NCBI RefSeq assembly: GCF_029962835.1
Contig: NC_080578.1
Location: forward strand, 29,219,001-29,283,000
DNA length: 64,000 bases
Source of the DNA: Magnolia sinica
Lineage: Eukaryota > Streptophyta > Magnoliopsida > Magnoliales > Magnoliaceae
Direction: 5' to 3'
Part shown: piece after piece, positions 46,626 to 58,595 of the stretch
Layout: each line of letters begins with the position of its first letter
How positions within the stretch are numbered: the first letter of the stretch is position 1
Translations under genes and position numbers: made by a program
Notes under the pieces: model-generated
Seen by the model: only the letters and a program-made list of their open reading frames with translations
Databases searched by the model: none
Told to the model about the DNA's origin: nothing

Positions 46626-48625
46626 ATTTTTAGCCGTAGCCTTTGCCCGTTTTTCTTGTAGTGTTATCATGACTAGATTCATTATGAATAGTTATGATTA
46701 TTATCATTAACAAATATTATCATCTTCCTTATGGGATTAGTCAAATACTTGTTAATATAATTATTAGTTAATCCTTATTGTATTATCATTAGAAAATATC
46801 CTATTATTATTACTTGAGAGATTATTAGTCATTATAAAAATGTTAAATAATGTTGGTACATTCAAACGTGAACTTATGAACCATCATTATTAATATTGAT
46901 GGATTAATATTCCTATTATGGATATTATTCAATCCATTGTACCATAATAATAATAATAATAACAATATTAATAATAAATTAGGATTTAAATCCTAGAATC
47001 TAAGTTTAGGACTAAACCCTAGGATGAAGCCCTAATTCTATATTAAAACCCTAAAATAATCCAAACCCTAGGTTATATAAATCTTGACCATAGACGCTTG
47101 GTAGAACATTGATCTCACGAACTACGTTGCAATTCATGATAGGATTCAATTCTAAGGGCATGAGCTCTTAGCGACACCAGAAGGTTATTCTGTTCATCAG
47201 GTGATGATTCTTCCTCTTGAGCTTTCCATTTTGCCATTAGCTTAAGTTAAGTTTTTATTTTAATTTATAATTGATATCTCCATTTCATAATCACATGGGT
47301 TAACTGTTGGAATTGAATTGTTATGTTACATGCTTAATGTTTATCCTACATATTTATTCATGCTTGTGGATTATTTGTGGATTGCTTATGGAACTTAAAC
47401 TGGTATATTAGTGGAAAACTCCCACCTATAAATGTACACCCATACTTAGGATGTAACCCGATTGGTTGTACTTATAATGGACCTTCAGCTTAATGGTTAT
47501 TGAATGGTGGTTTAAATTGACCATTGATGTGGGCTTACCATCCATGGTTGGTGTGTCCAATGGTTTTTAAGGATGGTCTTTATCGCATGGTTTTGATGTC
47601 AACCTTATATGGCATATTTTTTATATTTGCCCTATATGGCATAATTTGATATTTGCCCTACATGGTTTTGTTTTGGTACTTACCCTAGATGGGTTTGATG
47701 TTTTATTTTGTATAACCATGTGATGGTAAGCCCGATATACTATAATATGATTGGCCACTAGTTGATGGGTTTCCATTAAACATCCTAAGATGTTAGTCTC
47801 ATGAGTCGGGGGTGGTGGTCATGGGATACTAATGCGTGAGCTGTCGCCTGGGCTCTGAGCTCCCCGCAGTGACCTTTGAGCTTATTAAACCTGTTGATTG
47901 TAAATAGACTAATAATGGTTTGGCTAATCATACATACATGGCACAGACCAGCATCCATTGCTATCGTACGAAATGTACGTATTTGTACGACTGGATGATT
48001 TTCTCAGGTCGATGATTGCATGGGTGACGAGCCCACTGTCTATACGAATGAGCATCCCCAGGACGATGATTGCATATTTCATGCATCCATTCATTTAATA
48101 AGACCTGCATCGTGTATTGTTTTGTATGCTTTACTTTATAACTATGCTTACCTAATGCAGCGGTGTGTAATCTTGAAGGGAATTCACACTGAGTTGGCCA
48201 CTCATCCATCAAATAAATATAACTGTATAGGTAGCACAGGTGGCTTAAGTGATTTTCAAGTTTGGGTTGATGAGGAGTTGGGTTCAAGTATCAGGGTTAC
48301 ATGACTGTATCTACCTTGAGAAGCTGAGGGGTCTTGCGGCTCAAATTTACTTGCATTCTACTATTTCTCATATATTAGATTATGTAATTCTTTTATTTGT
48401 TAATTTTGGAGACAATAGCTTGTATAAGTCATCATGGGCAACTTCTTGTATATTTAAATGATGATGAAATTTTCCTTTATATCGATTTGTCCATACTACG
48501 CTCATCTGCTTACTCTGAATGAAGAAAAAAAATGTACACTCAAATTTGACCATCTTTTAAAGTTAACACTCGAGTTTTTGGGACACGGGTCATATACTTG
48601 GGTCCTGAAAAGTCGGGGTATTACA

Positions 48626-49438
48626 AGCTCAATGCCATCGACGGTGCATGCGACTGCATAAATACAAAGTTGGTTTGTAACTTTTGTGAGGCAGTACTGC
48701 AAAACTTGGCTATCCAAAACTATAAATAAGAGTATCTAGAATGAGTTTAGGCACCTTTCAAGGGTTTAGAAGTGGGAGATTGAGAAGAAGAAGCTTTTCC
48801 AAGCCTATTCTTCCATCTAAACTTTGAGTTATGGTTTGATTTTTATGTTTCTCTTTATGAGTTTAGTTCAATCATGCCTATGATGTTCTAATCTCTTAGT
48901 TAAGTCTATGGGGTGAACCTTTTGAATGAATTTTTTAAATTTAATTTGTTTTTAATGAAAGTTATTTGTTTTTTATGTTGTATTGTGATTGGACGAGATG
49001 GAATTCCTAGATTGGAGAAGGAATAAATCTGTAAAATTGATTGATCTATTGTGGCTTCCGAATATATTAGATGATTTTGATTCCCTACAATTGATTGCCT
49101 AAATCTTTATAAGAGATTAAACCTATCATGATTATAATCTATGTTTGAAGTTGTGATTGATTCTACTACGTTATCTTCCGACTAGAACAAATTGGAATCC
49201 GGTTCTAGTTGAGTTATCAACTGGAGAAAGTGAATTAAGTTCAGAATTCATTAATTGAGGATTCTTGGATCCTTAGTTGCTTTTATTAATTATTAAATGC
49301 TTTTAATTACTTTTTCACTAGATTAAAAATTTAGAAAATCATTATCTTTCACTGTGTTCTCACTAATACCCTAAGGATTAACCTCGCTCTTGTCGAGTTT
49401 ATTACTACAGCGCAATCCTACACTTAGGATTGCAATCA
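48626..49438 (+). repeat. Athila-like element 1, LTR right part
   Basis: The LTR continues after the solo-LTR insertion, starting with the duplicate AGCTC, and runs to TTGCAATCA (49438), just before an Athila primer-binding site. No gene is seen in it. Confidence 0.6.
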
Positions 49439-49444
49439 AGTTTT

Positions 49445-49462
49445 TGGTGCCATTGCCTGGGA
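49445..49462 (+). other. Athila primer-binding site, element 1
   Basis: TGGTGCCATTGCCTGGGA, preceded by TTTT, is a slightly diverged form of the Athila-type TGGCGCCGTTGCCGGGGA (tRNA-Asp type, from memory). It marks the LTR/internal border. Confidence 0.75.
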
Positions 49463-49762
49463 ATTGCACTGAGAATACTAAAGGTTAGATTAGGTTTTTG
49501 TCTTTTACTTCTAACCCAGGGTTTTTTCAGAGTTTAATTCTAGAACTTCTAATTTTACTCTATAGATTCTTTTCTACTAACAGTGTTTTGTTTTATGTTT
49601 TGTAGCATCCTTAATCCTAATTCTTATATACCGGTAACTCCATTCCTTTCTTCTGATAATTGCTTCTAGTTTATTCTACTTCTTGTAGGATTTTTTATTT
49701 TCACTGTAGGATTTTATTTTTCTTAGGTTGATGTTTCGAATTAGTTTTTCTATGTATGGTTC

Positions 49763-50939
49763 ATGCCCATGTGGCTAAAGGACCACGCACAACGACTTCT
49801 AAGTGAAGGGGGTTTAGTCAATGGGCTCTTTGCCCACCGTCAAACTAGAAAATATCTAAGTACTCCCTTGCCATCCAAAACCATGGCTGTAAATTCTCTA
49901 AACATGGTTGAGCATGAGGTACACTTTGATGAGAATGTCGATGTTAATCCTAATAGGCCACTGGCTAGGATGGTGCATAATGGGAAAGAGGAACACTACA
50001 TTCCTCTGATTAGAACTTCGAGAGATCGCTTACAACTATCAAGAACAATCACATTGTCTTGCATGATTTTCTCGGTTAATGTATGTAATCTAGATTTCAA
50101 ACTGGGAGTAATCCAACTCCTTCCTAAAAATTTCATGGACTTGATTCAGAAAGTCAATATCTACGTCTAAAGGAGTTAGATGAGATTCTAGTAACCTTGA
50201 ATTACAATAATGTCTCCCATGCCATAATTGGACGTAAGTTATTTTCCTTCTCTCTAAAGGACAGAGCCAACTCATGGCTTCATTCTCTCAAACCAAGATC
50301 TATATGCACATGGCTTGAGATGACCAGAGAGTTCCTAAAAAAAGTTATTCCTAGTACATAAGATGAATTCATTAAGGTGTGTTATCATGAATTTATCTCG
50401 AAAAGAGGATGAGACATTTTTTCCATGTCATGAGAGATTCAAGGAACTCTTACTCGCATGTCCACCTTATGGTTACAAAATTTGATGAGTAATTAGTTTT
50501 TTCTATGATGGGCTGAACTCAATTATACACCAATTTGTCGAGATGATGTGCGATGGTGAGTTCATAACTAAAGATCCCGAAGAGGCATGAGACTACTTTG
50601 AGAGGTTAGTTGAAAATGCACAATCATGGGACACCACTAACAAATCAAGTAATGATAAGCCTACACCTAAAAAAAGGGGAAATATAAGTCCTTAAGGAAG
50701 ATGATGATGTTAATGCTAAGATTGTGAGTCTCACTAAAAATTTAAAATTTTTATAAACATTGATTAAGTCATGTATTCACATGTCACATCTATCTTACAC
50801 ATTAGAGTTTAGGTTTGATATTGAATTGATAATTTGATTATTATTGAGAATGTTAGGAACCAATCCTAGGGAATTTATCCATCATGTTCAAGTGGAAGGT
50901 TTGAATAGATAAAAAAATGAAAAATAGACTGAAAGCCAT
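49763..50939 (+). pseudogene. gag: Athila-like gag remnant, element 1
   Basis: The open segment at 49763-50170 includes a leader and LMVEHEV-like N-terminal gag part. Further right are segments such as FSLKDRANSWLHSL (about 50250-50290), the Athila gag core also present in element 2 (LKDKAKAWLNSLEVG, about 61345-61390). Coding similarity stops where the Tekay-like LTR begins at 50940. Broken. Confidence 0.7.
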
Positions 50940-51740
50940 TGTGAGACCCGTATCCTAACCCGTACCATTTCGTAGATTTCTGTGGTCCTCCCGGTCGAAT
51001 TCTGACGACCCGCTATCTGTAACCGGCATTTGCACGCGATCCTGAGTCGTATCCCGCATTCCAGAGTCGGCTCGACCTGAAACTTATACCCTAGTGACCG
51101 CACCATCGTCGCGGTTCCAACACCGCGTCTCACGTGCCGATGCGATACCCAGACCAGGAGATATGGGCCCACGTTCATTCCAAAGAAACGCCGCGCATTG
51201 TGAATTTTGAGAGAATCTCTACGACCCGTCACATCAATCAAGTCAATTACACCCTTCATACCCCAAGGCCACCTCACCCTATCCCAAGTACATGCACCCA
51301 TTCCCTCTTTTCCCTAAGTCAATACTCCTCTCCCCACCCATTCAACATTTACACCAAATTCAAACCAACCCATACTTCCCATTCTCATTTTTTACAACAC
51401 CCACTCCATCCATCCATCACTCCTCTCTCTCTCTCTGTCATTTGAAACTCGTTCTCCCAAGCAACCATGAGAGGTGGACGTCCAAGCTCTCCATGAGAAA
51501 GAGCTAGGTGTGGCCCACCTTCTTACCATCTAATCCCACCCTCCATGATCGATCTCAACCGTTAAAGTCCATCCATTGGAGCTCTAGCATGCAGTAGTGG
51601 AAAAAGGAAGAGGAGATCTAATGGTGGGTGATTTTATTTATTGATTTTGATGATTTGAGGCCCACATATGGTGGGACCCATCTCGATGTATGCATTGTAT
51701 AGGGAGGGCCCATATTGGCGGGGTCCCTCCCCTTCTCACT

Positions 51741-51782
<42 letters not shown>

Positions 51783-51980
51783 TGGGCGTGACCTACTAGA
51801 TCCACACCGATCATGTACCCATTGTGATGAATGTATTTTATCCATACCGTCCACTGAGTGGGCCCACCCGATAGTCTGTTTGGACGGACCTGATTGCAGG
51901 AAAAACACAAATATTAGCTTGATCTCGTTGATTGTGGGGTGGCCCACTCACATGGACCCCACCTTGTTATATGTACACTA
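50940..51980 (+). repeat. Tekay-like LTR, outer copy, left part
   Basis: It starts TGTGAGACCCG inside the Athila gag and resembles the start of the LTR at 17468 (TGTAAGACCCG). The related solo LTR at 51981 interrupts it; sequence of the same type resumes at 57695. A (TC)n tract lies at 51741-51778. The Pro/His-rich open frames near 51134-51507 are not genes. Confidence 0.6.
51741..51778. repeat. (TC)n microsatellite
   Basis: A TC dinucleotide tract of about 38 bases. Confidence 0.95.
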
Positions 51981-54900
51981 TGTAACACCTGGTCCATTTG
52001 GTACTATTTTCCATGCATATGTGCATGATGATCGATGCCCTTAGCTAGACCTGGATTGGACGTTCATAGTACATCCTAACTGATCGGAACCCTAAGACCT
52101 CGAAACCTATCTCATATTGATCGCCCCATCACCGCGATCGTGGAGGTACCACCCGTGCGTCGGTATGATACTCCGTTAGTGAGATACACCATGAAAAATA
52201 ATAAGTGTATCATGTGCGCATGACACCATGTATCTCATTTCACACATGTGCACAACACATGTCATACACACATGTACATGCCACACATGAGTGAGAGAAT
52301 CTCTACCCATGTGTGTGATGTCACACACCCATACCTCTTCTCTCTCATGTGCATGAAAAGTCAACTCTCTTCCATGCCACACCTCATGCATGACATCATC
52401 ACACCATGTCATCCCATACTCCTGTAATCCAACATTAATTACAAAGCATGAATTAATTACCATAATCCTAGCCTAAGCTAATATTAATCACAGTAGCTTA
52501 ACTTAACTAAAATTTTATCCATTTCTTTATAAATACCCCTCCATCCCTTAGCATTTCACCATTTTCCATAGGAGAGAGAGAGGAGTGATCTTGGTGGGCC
52601 ATCAACTCCATCAATCCCATCCCTCCCATCTATCTCAACCATTAATTACATCTCAACCATCCATCTAATTCATCAAGGTGAGTACACCCACTCCACTCTT
52701 GGTTTACTTTTTTTTAATTATTTGTATGATTATTAGTGTAAATGATTTGTGGATAATGATGTGATCAATGGTGTGGATATATAAGAGAGTACATATAAAA
52801 AAAATAAAATAAAATTAATACTTGTGATGATATGATGATAATGATGTGATTAATGGTATGGATGCCTGGAAAAAAATAATAATAATAAATAATAATAATT
52901 TATTATAGGCTTTATGTGGGACCCATTGATAGTGGGCCCCACCAAATTTTTGTGGCCATCCAAACTGTCCAAGTATGGAAATTTGGTTAGCCACACACTC
53001 ACACATGCACACATGTATGCACATCACAGGAAAAAAAAAAAGAAGAAGAAAAGAAGGCAGGCATCCAGATGCCTGCCGCCGTTTGAAAGAAAAAGAAGGG
53101 AAGAGGTGTGGGTCCACAGCGGACCCCACCCATGATGTATATATTAAATCCACGCCATCCATTCAATTTTTCATATCATTTTAGGCGTTGAGCCAAAAAA
53201 TGAAGCCAACCCAGTTCTCTGGTAGGCCACACCATTAAAAATCATGTGAAGACATGCTAAAACATATAAAAGTACTTGTTGGGGCCCAATTGAAACTTTT
53301 ATGCATTTGAAACTTGGACTGAACGCTCCACCACATGGGACACACACAACAGATGGACTGGATCGTCCTGTTGTGGGCCCCATATATGAAAAACAAAAAA
53401 AATAAAACAAAAAATAGCACTGCTGCCAGGGTCTGACGCTGCAGCAAGCAGCGTCTGCTGCTGACGCTGGAAGAAAGTGGGCCCCACCACGGGCCCCACC
53501 TTGATGTATGTCGAACATCAGCACCGTGCATTCGATGGGTCCCCTTTAAAAAATAGGTCACCCTCAAAATTCAGCCGTACACGGAATTCAGGTGGCCCAC
53601 ACCATCAAAAAAATAAAAATAAAAATAAATTGATGAAGCTGAATAAATCAGCAATTTTATGGGTCTGATCATGTGGTATATGTTATATCTAAACCATCCA
53701 ACCATTTGGTGAGCTTGTCCTAAGGCTTAAGAAAAAAAAAGATAGATATAACTATCAAGTGGGCCACACTACAAAAGCACCAGGGATTGAACGTCTACCA
53801 TTGGAACCCTTTTTGGGTCATAGAAGTTTTGGACCAATATGTAATTAGTTTTTTAATTTTGGTCTTTGTGACCTTATGAACAAATTGGATGGAAAAATAA
53901 ATATTAAGGTGGGCCCTGTAAATTGTTTAACGGTGAAATCATTATCTCTACTACTGTTTGTGGTGAGGTCCAGATAATCTTTGGATATGATTCATTTTTG
54001 GATAATGCTATAAAATGATCTCTAAAATAAATAAATAAATAAAAATAAAAAAATAGATGAACTCTATATATGTAATAAATACATCACTTTGGGACCCATG
54101 TAGCTTTGATCTCTTTGAACCGTTCATATAACTCGGAGCTCAAGTATATAAAAGCACTTTGTGGGGTCCACCTAAAATTTTGATGCATCTGAAACTTAGT
54201 TTGACCACTCAACCAAGAGGGATAAACATAATGGATGGGCCGAATTTATGAACCACATCTCTGAGGGCCCAACACATGATTATGAATATTTAATGGAGGG
54301 TAAACCTCTTAACCTGTGTGTGGTATGGCTCACTTTGATGTAAGTGTTATGTCACTTAATCCACCATGGCTATGACATGATATATATTTAAGATCGTCAC
54401 TATTTATCTATTTTATCAACCCTTTTGACGGTATATTACCATGAATCAGGCCCATCCAATGATTAGATAGCCGTACATTATGAAATAATGTAAATTAAAC
54501 TCTCATCACAAAAAAAAAATTTGTTATGGGTCATCTTGAAGATGTATTAGATATTCAACCCATCTAGCCCATGTACCGGGTCCCCTTTAGAGCATTGTCC
54601 CAAAGATCAGTCAATCCAACCTGAATTGGACCATATAATACAAGGTTGTGAGAATAAGGACCTAACTATTGAATCCAACCTAAGGCCACCATGGGGTATC
54701 TATTTAATCCATGCGGACCATCCACTTCCTCATATCATTTTAGGATTTGTACTAAAATTAAAGTAGACCTAAGTTTTAAGTGGGTCACATATGACTTAAC
54801 CTCATGTAAATTCTATTTATTTGTGGGTCCAAGAATGTTAAGGCCCATTTTAAGTGAATGTCATGTGGGCCCATCAGTGGTAGCCTTGGGCCAACCATTA

Positions 54901-57689
54901 GGCCTCTTTGATAAGAGTTTTTAATCTCCATGTGTTAAACATATGACAAACTGGTATTATAATTTTTTAAGTAATGATGATTAATCCCTTAAATGGGCTG
55001 ATCGTGGACAGCCCTTGATCACTTGACACTTTGGTTAGAGTACGACCCTAAGTAATAGGATCATATGACTTGTGTTTAAACCCTTAAACATGTTTAATTA
55101 TAACAAATATGTAGATTCTAGTGGTGTGAGGGTGTGATATACTTGTTTGGTCCATTAATCATGTAGGTATTTGATGTATATATAGTCATCTAATCATAGG
55201 CAATGGTGGAGTATATATAGTATATGTAGTCATCTAATTGTATGAATGTGAAATCGTACAAGGCCACCTAACCGTATGAAATCAAGTGGCATTGATGGCC
55301 ATTCAACGACGTAGGTTTGTGCTTATCGATATAGATACCGCCACTTGTATCACATATAACTAAGTTGTACACTAACCGAATGTGATGTAGAGTTATATTA
55401 CCCAAGCTAATGCTATTAAGGTCCTGGATTCTATACGCTGTAATCGTTAAACCGTAAATGGTACGATGAAACGTGGTTCTTGGCCCTTAACTATCCAGCT
55501 CCAAATATGAGCCATTAACTATGTGACGTGTGAAGTGGTTGTAGTATAAGACTTATCATAATTGGTGTAGCCATGTATTCGTGGCCTATGGGCAAGGCTC
55601 ATTGAGATATATTTTTGGCCCATATGATGAGGCTCATTGTGATGTATTTGAGACCCATGTGTAGGGCCCACCTAGTGTATTTGAAGCCCATGGGTTGTGA
55701 AGCCTGATGTGGTGTATTCATGGCCCATGTGCCGAGGCCCATAGCGATGTGTAAGGCCCATATGATACGACCCAATGTGATGTATATGCAGCCCACGAGT
55801 GAGGCCCAATGCGATGAATGTGTGGCCCTTACGAGAGACCCAAAGCGATGTATATGAGGACCGATGTGATGTGTGATTTTGCCATGATGTATGTATTGAT
55901 GTTTATGTGGGTCACTCCTTGGGAGTAATGTTGGTTAAATGTCCACATTGACGGGTAATGATGATTGAATGTCCATATTGTGACCTTCCCTTAGGCCTTG
56001 TTAGGCCCATTCTCACCAATTCCAATTGACGATGCCGATTACGAGTACATGATACATAACATCATGATACATGCCCATACACATCATCTGCATGTTTGTT
56101 ATGAGATGTGGTTGATCATTTCATATGTCATTGAGCATGTTGCTATGAGACTCCCTGATAGGTGGAGGTTATCTCACATGAGTGCACGGTATGCATAGGA
56201 TTGATGCATGACTAGATTATATGACTCATGCATCTTGCATTGTGTGCCCTAGCGACATCAGGGCCGTAGCCTCCACAGGCATATCTTGGATGGCCAGATG
56301 GGACACCGAAAATATTTGGTTCTAGCATACGGGCGCCATAGATGTCCCTGGGTGAAAATCCCTAAACCTCCGAGGCCAGGAGATGCCCCAACGTCGAAAC
56401 CAAGTCGATACATGAGCGCCCGAGTGCCGAATACCAGTAGGCCACGTCTCCCATTGTGTTGTAGTCGGTTGGGAGGGGGTGTGGCCTTACCTGCCCGAGA
56501 GTAGGGGACATTACTAGGCTGAGTTTGACCAGCTCGTGAATGGGTCCACTATCGACGTGCCGGATAGGTATTGGCAGACTATTGGTCAGGCGGATAGTGA
56601 GGTTTCTTACGCTCACTTGGACTGTGCTGCTAGGAGAGAGACAGTGCCATTTGGAGTATACTAAACCCCGGTGATGATCTCGAAGATGAACTGTACTGAT
56701 ATATGGACTTATTGAGCAGGAGTTACATACTCATTCATTCATTCATTCACGATCCACTCGGGTTGGTAGTGCATAACTATTTGTTACGTGTACCTTCGCA
56801 ATGGCCAGGATTTTGGTTGGGGCGCACGACTAACCTGAGATCAGGAGTTTACCACATTGAGTCTGATTAACGAAATTAGATATGGGACTAGTTTAGATAG
56901 AAGTCCTTTGTGATAGACCCCATAGTCTGCGATACTACGTACTATCATCCCGACTTCACTCCAGCATAGTCATTTCATTCGCACCACATATTACATTGCA
57001 TTAGTAACATTTAGCATTTCAGGTTACTATGTTTCAGTATTTAGATATGGCTGACGGTATTCGTGAACTCATCTAGAACTGTATGTTACATTACATCCTC
57101 GACATCTGATATTTAGCTCTTTATAACTCCTCATTTGCATAACTGATTTATATTGCGTACTTTGATATTGTATGACTCATGGACTTGTCAGTATTTCTGA
57201 TATTGTATAATTATGGCATAACAATATGATGATGATGATGTGATTACGGATGCATGTAATATGGTTATGGCTGTGGTATGATTTCCTTGTTGCATATTTA
57301 TCTTGCTTACATGTAGGACACACTGCACACACGTGTGTACTCACTAGGCTTTTTGCCTAAGCCTCCTATTTTCCTTTTTTTCAGGGCTGGAGTAGCTTGG
57401 AAGACTTTGCTTTCTCGATGCATTGCATCTATTTTTCGATTTGGCAATGTTGATGTTGTGTACCTTTGGAAAGCATTGTACTTGTAACAATCAGGATTTT
57501 TACTGGAGAGTGTTGCTTGGTATTTGATCATGGATCTTCATGCTTAGGAATTACTATGTATATATAAAAAAAAATTAGTAAAAAAAATCTTCCTTGTGGT
57601 GCTCCAAACTCGGGACTTGGTGAATGGAAGTCGAGTGCCGGATTCGGGGCATCACGGAAGTTGTCCGTCCCTGGGTTTGGGGCGTGACA
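51981..57689 (+). mobile_element. Tekay-like solo LTR (5.7 kb)
   Basis: It begins TGTAACACCTGG and ends TTTGGGGCGTGACA. Exact 5-bp target duplications CACTA flank it (51976-51980 and 57690-57694). The stretch at about 56200-56750 matches 19900-20500 in the first Tekay-like LTR. No primer-binding site, gag or pol is present, so it reads as a solo LTR, though its length suggests further small insertions inside. GTGGGCCCCACC and TTGATGTATG blocks recur (for example 53470-53520). Confidence 0.75.
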
Positions 57690-57694
57690 CACTA

Positions 57695-58110
57695 CATCCT
57701 CACTATCCATTTAGAGAGACCATGGGTCAAATGGGCCAGGTGTACCGTCTAGCCTGCTGTCCAGTAGCAGGCCTGGATGCAAGGAAAAACAAAATATCAG
57801 CTTGGTCTTATGGACCCCAACATAATTTGTGTTTCATCTATTACATGTGGTGGCCCACGTGGGATCCACACGTGATGCATGTAGTGTCCACACCGTCCAG
57901 TAAAGGATGGTGGGACCCACCTGATGTATGCGTCATATCATGGTCGTCCAACCATTTGACGTGGACCCCATCATGGCAGCGTGTGGGGCCCACCTTGTAA
58001 TGATGTATGGTTTATATCTATACCGTCCATCCATCTATATTGGCGTTGGTAAGTATTTAAAATAAATAAATAAATAATATAATATATAATATATGATATA
58101 TATAAGTGTG

Positions 58111-58159
<49 letters not shown>

Positions 58160-58595
58160 CTGGTGGGCCACACCACGTGACCACACCTGATGTATATGTA
58201 TATTATATATGTAATATTATATCTGGTGGGCCACACCACGTGGCCCCACCTGATGTATATGTTTCACCCATCCCATCCACCGTCCAAACCCTTGGACGGT
58301 GGGATTCCCATGATGTATGTGTTGTATATATACCATGCATCTGTGGGACCTGCCCTTGATGTATGTGTGGTATCTGCACCGTCCAAACCTTGGAAGGTGG
58401 GACTCACCATGAGATTTGTGTTGTATATCTCCACCGTTCATTCCTTAGTTGGTGGGGATTGGATTGGCTGGTCTGCCACACACCAGCTATATAGTTGCTG
58501 TTGTGACGTCACCAAATCCTATGGGGCCTACATGATTTATGTGGTAATCCACACCATTTAAACAGGTGGGACGGTGGGACCTACCTTTATGTTTG
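57695..58595 (+). repeat. Tekay-like LTR, outer copy, right part
   Basis: The sequence is of the same type as 51800-51980 (both have GGAAAAACA followed by AATATYAGCTTG). It continues the outer LTR until a second Athila element starts at 58596. Repeated GGTGGGCCACACC and TGATGTATATG blocks fill it, including a near-exact tandem pair at 58159 and 58222 (63-base period). Confidence 0.55.
58108..58157. repeat. (AT)n microsatellite
   Basis: An AT dinucleotide tract of about 45 bases with small interruptions at the edges. Confidence 0.92.

Larger units (their letters stand above)
32803..46663 (+). mobile_element. CACTA (En/Spm) DNA transposon, 13.9 kb
   Basis: Terminal inverted repeats are CACTACC, an A-run, then GGGGCAAAGG (32803-32827), and at the right end the complement of CACTACAAGAAAAACGGGC followed by AAAGG (46640-46663). 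TTA target duplications lie at 32800-32802 and 46664-46666. Inside are a TNP2-type transposase gene, a TNPA/Transposase_24-like gene, an antisense DCN1-like gene copy, a telomere-like array, a coiled-coil exon-like fragment and subterminal repeats. The two transposase genes are decayed, so it is probably no longer autonomous, while its ends look intact. The structure matches En/Spm elements, which can capture host sequences. Confidence 0.93.
30091..48625 (+). mobile_element. gypsy-type solo LTR split by a CACTA element
   Basis: It starts TGTGACACCCCG at 30091 and ends CGGGGTATTACA at 48625. The two ends are inverted complements with two mismatches, as in Tekay/Del-type LTRs. It is flanked by exact 5-bp target duplications AGCTC (30086-30090 and 48626-48630). 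Without the CACTA element inside (32803-46663 plus TTA) it measures about 4.7 kb. No primer-binding site, gag or pol is seen, so it is best read as a solo LTR left by recombination between two LTRs. Purine-rich segments (31855-31935, 32170-32260) are part of it. Confidence 0.8.

Noticed and set aside
57690-57694. CACTA as a transposon terminus
   Set aside because: The word is an LTR target duplicate matching 51976-51980, and no CACTA-type inverted repeat follows.
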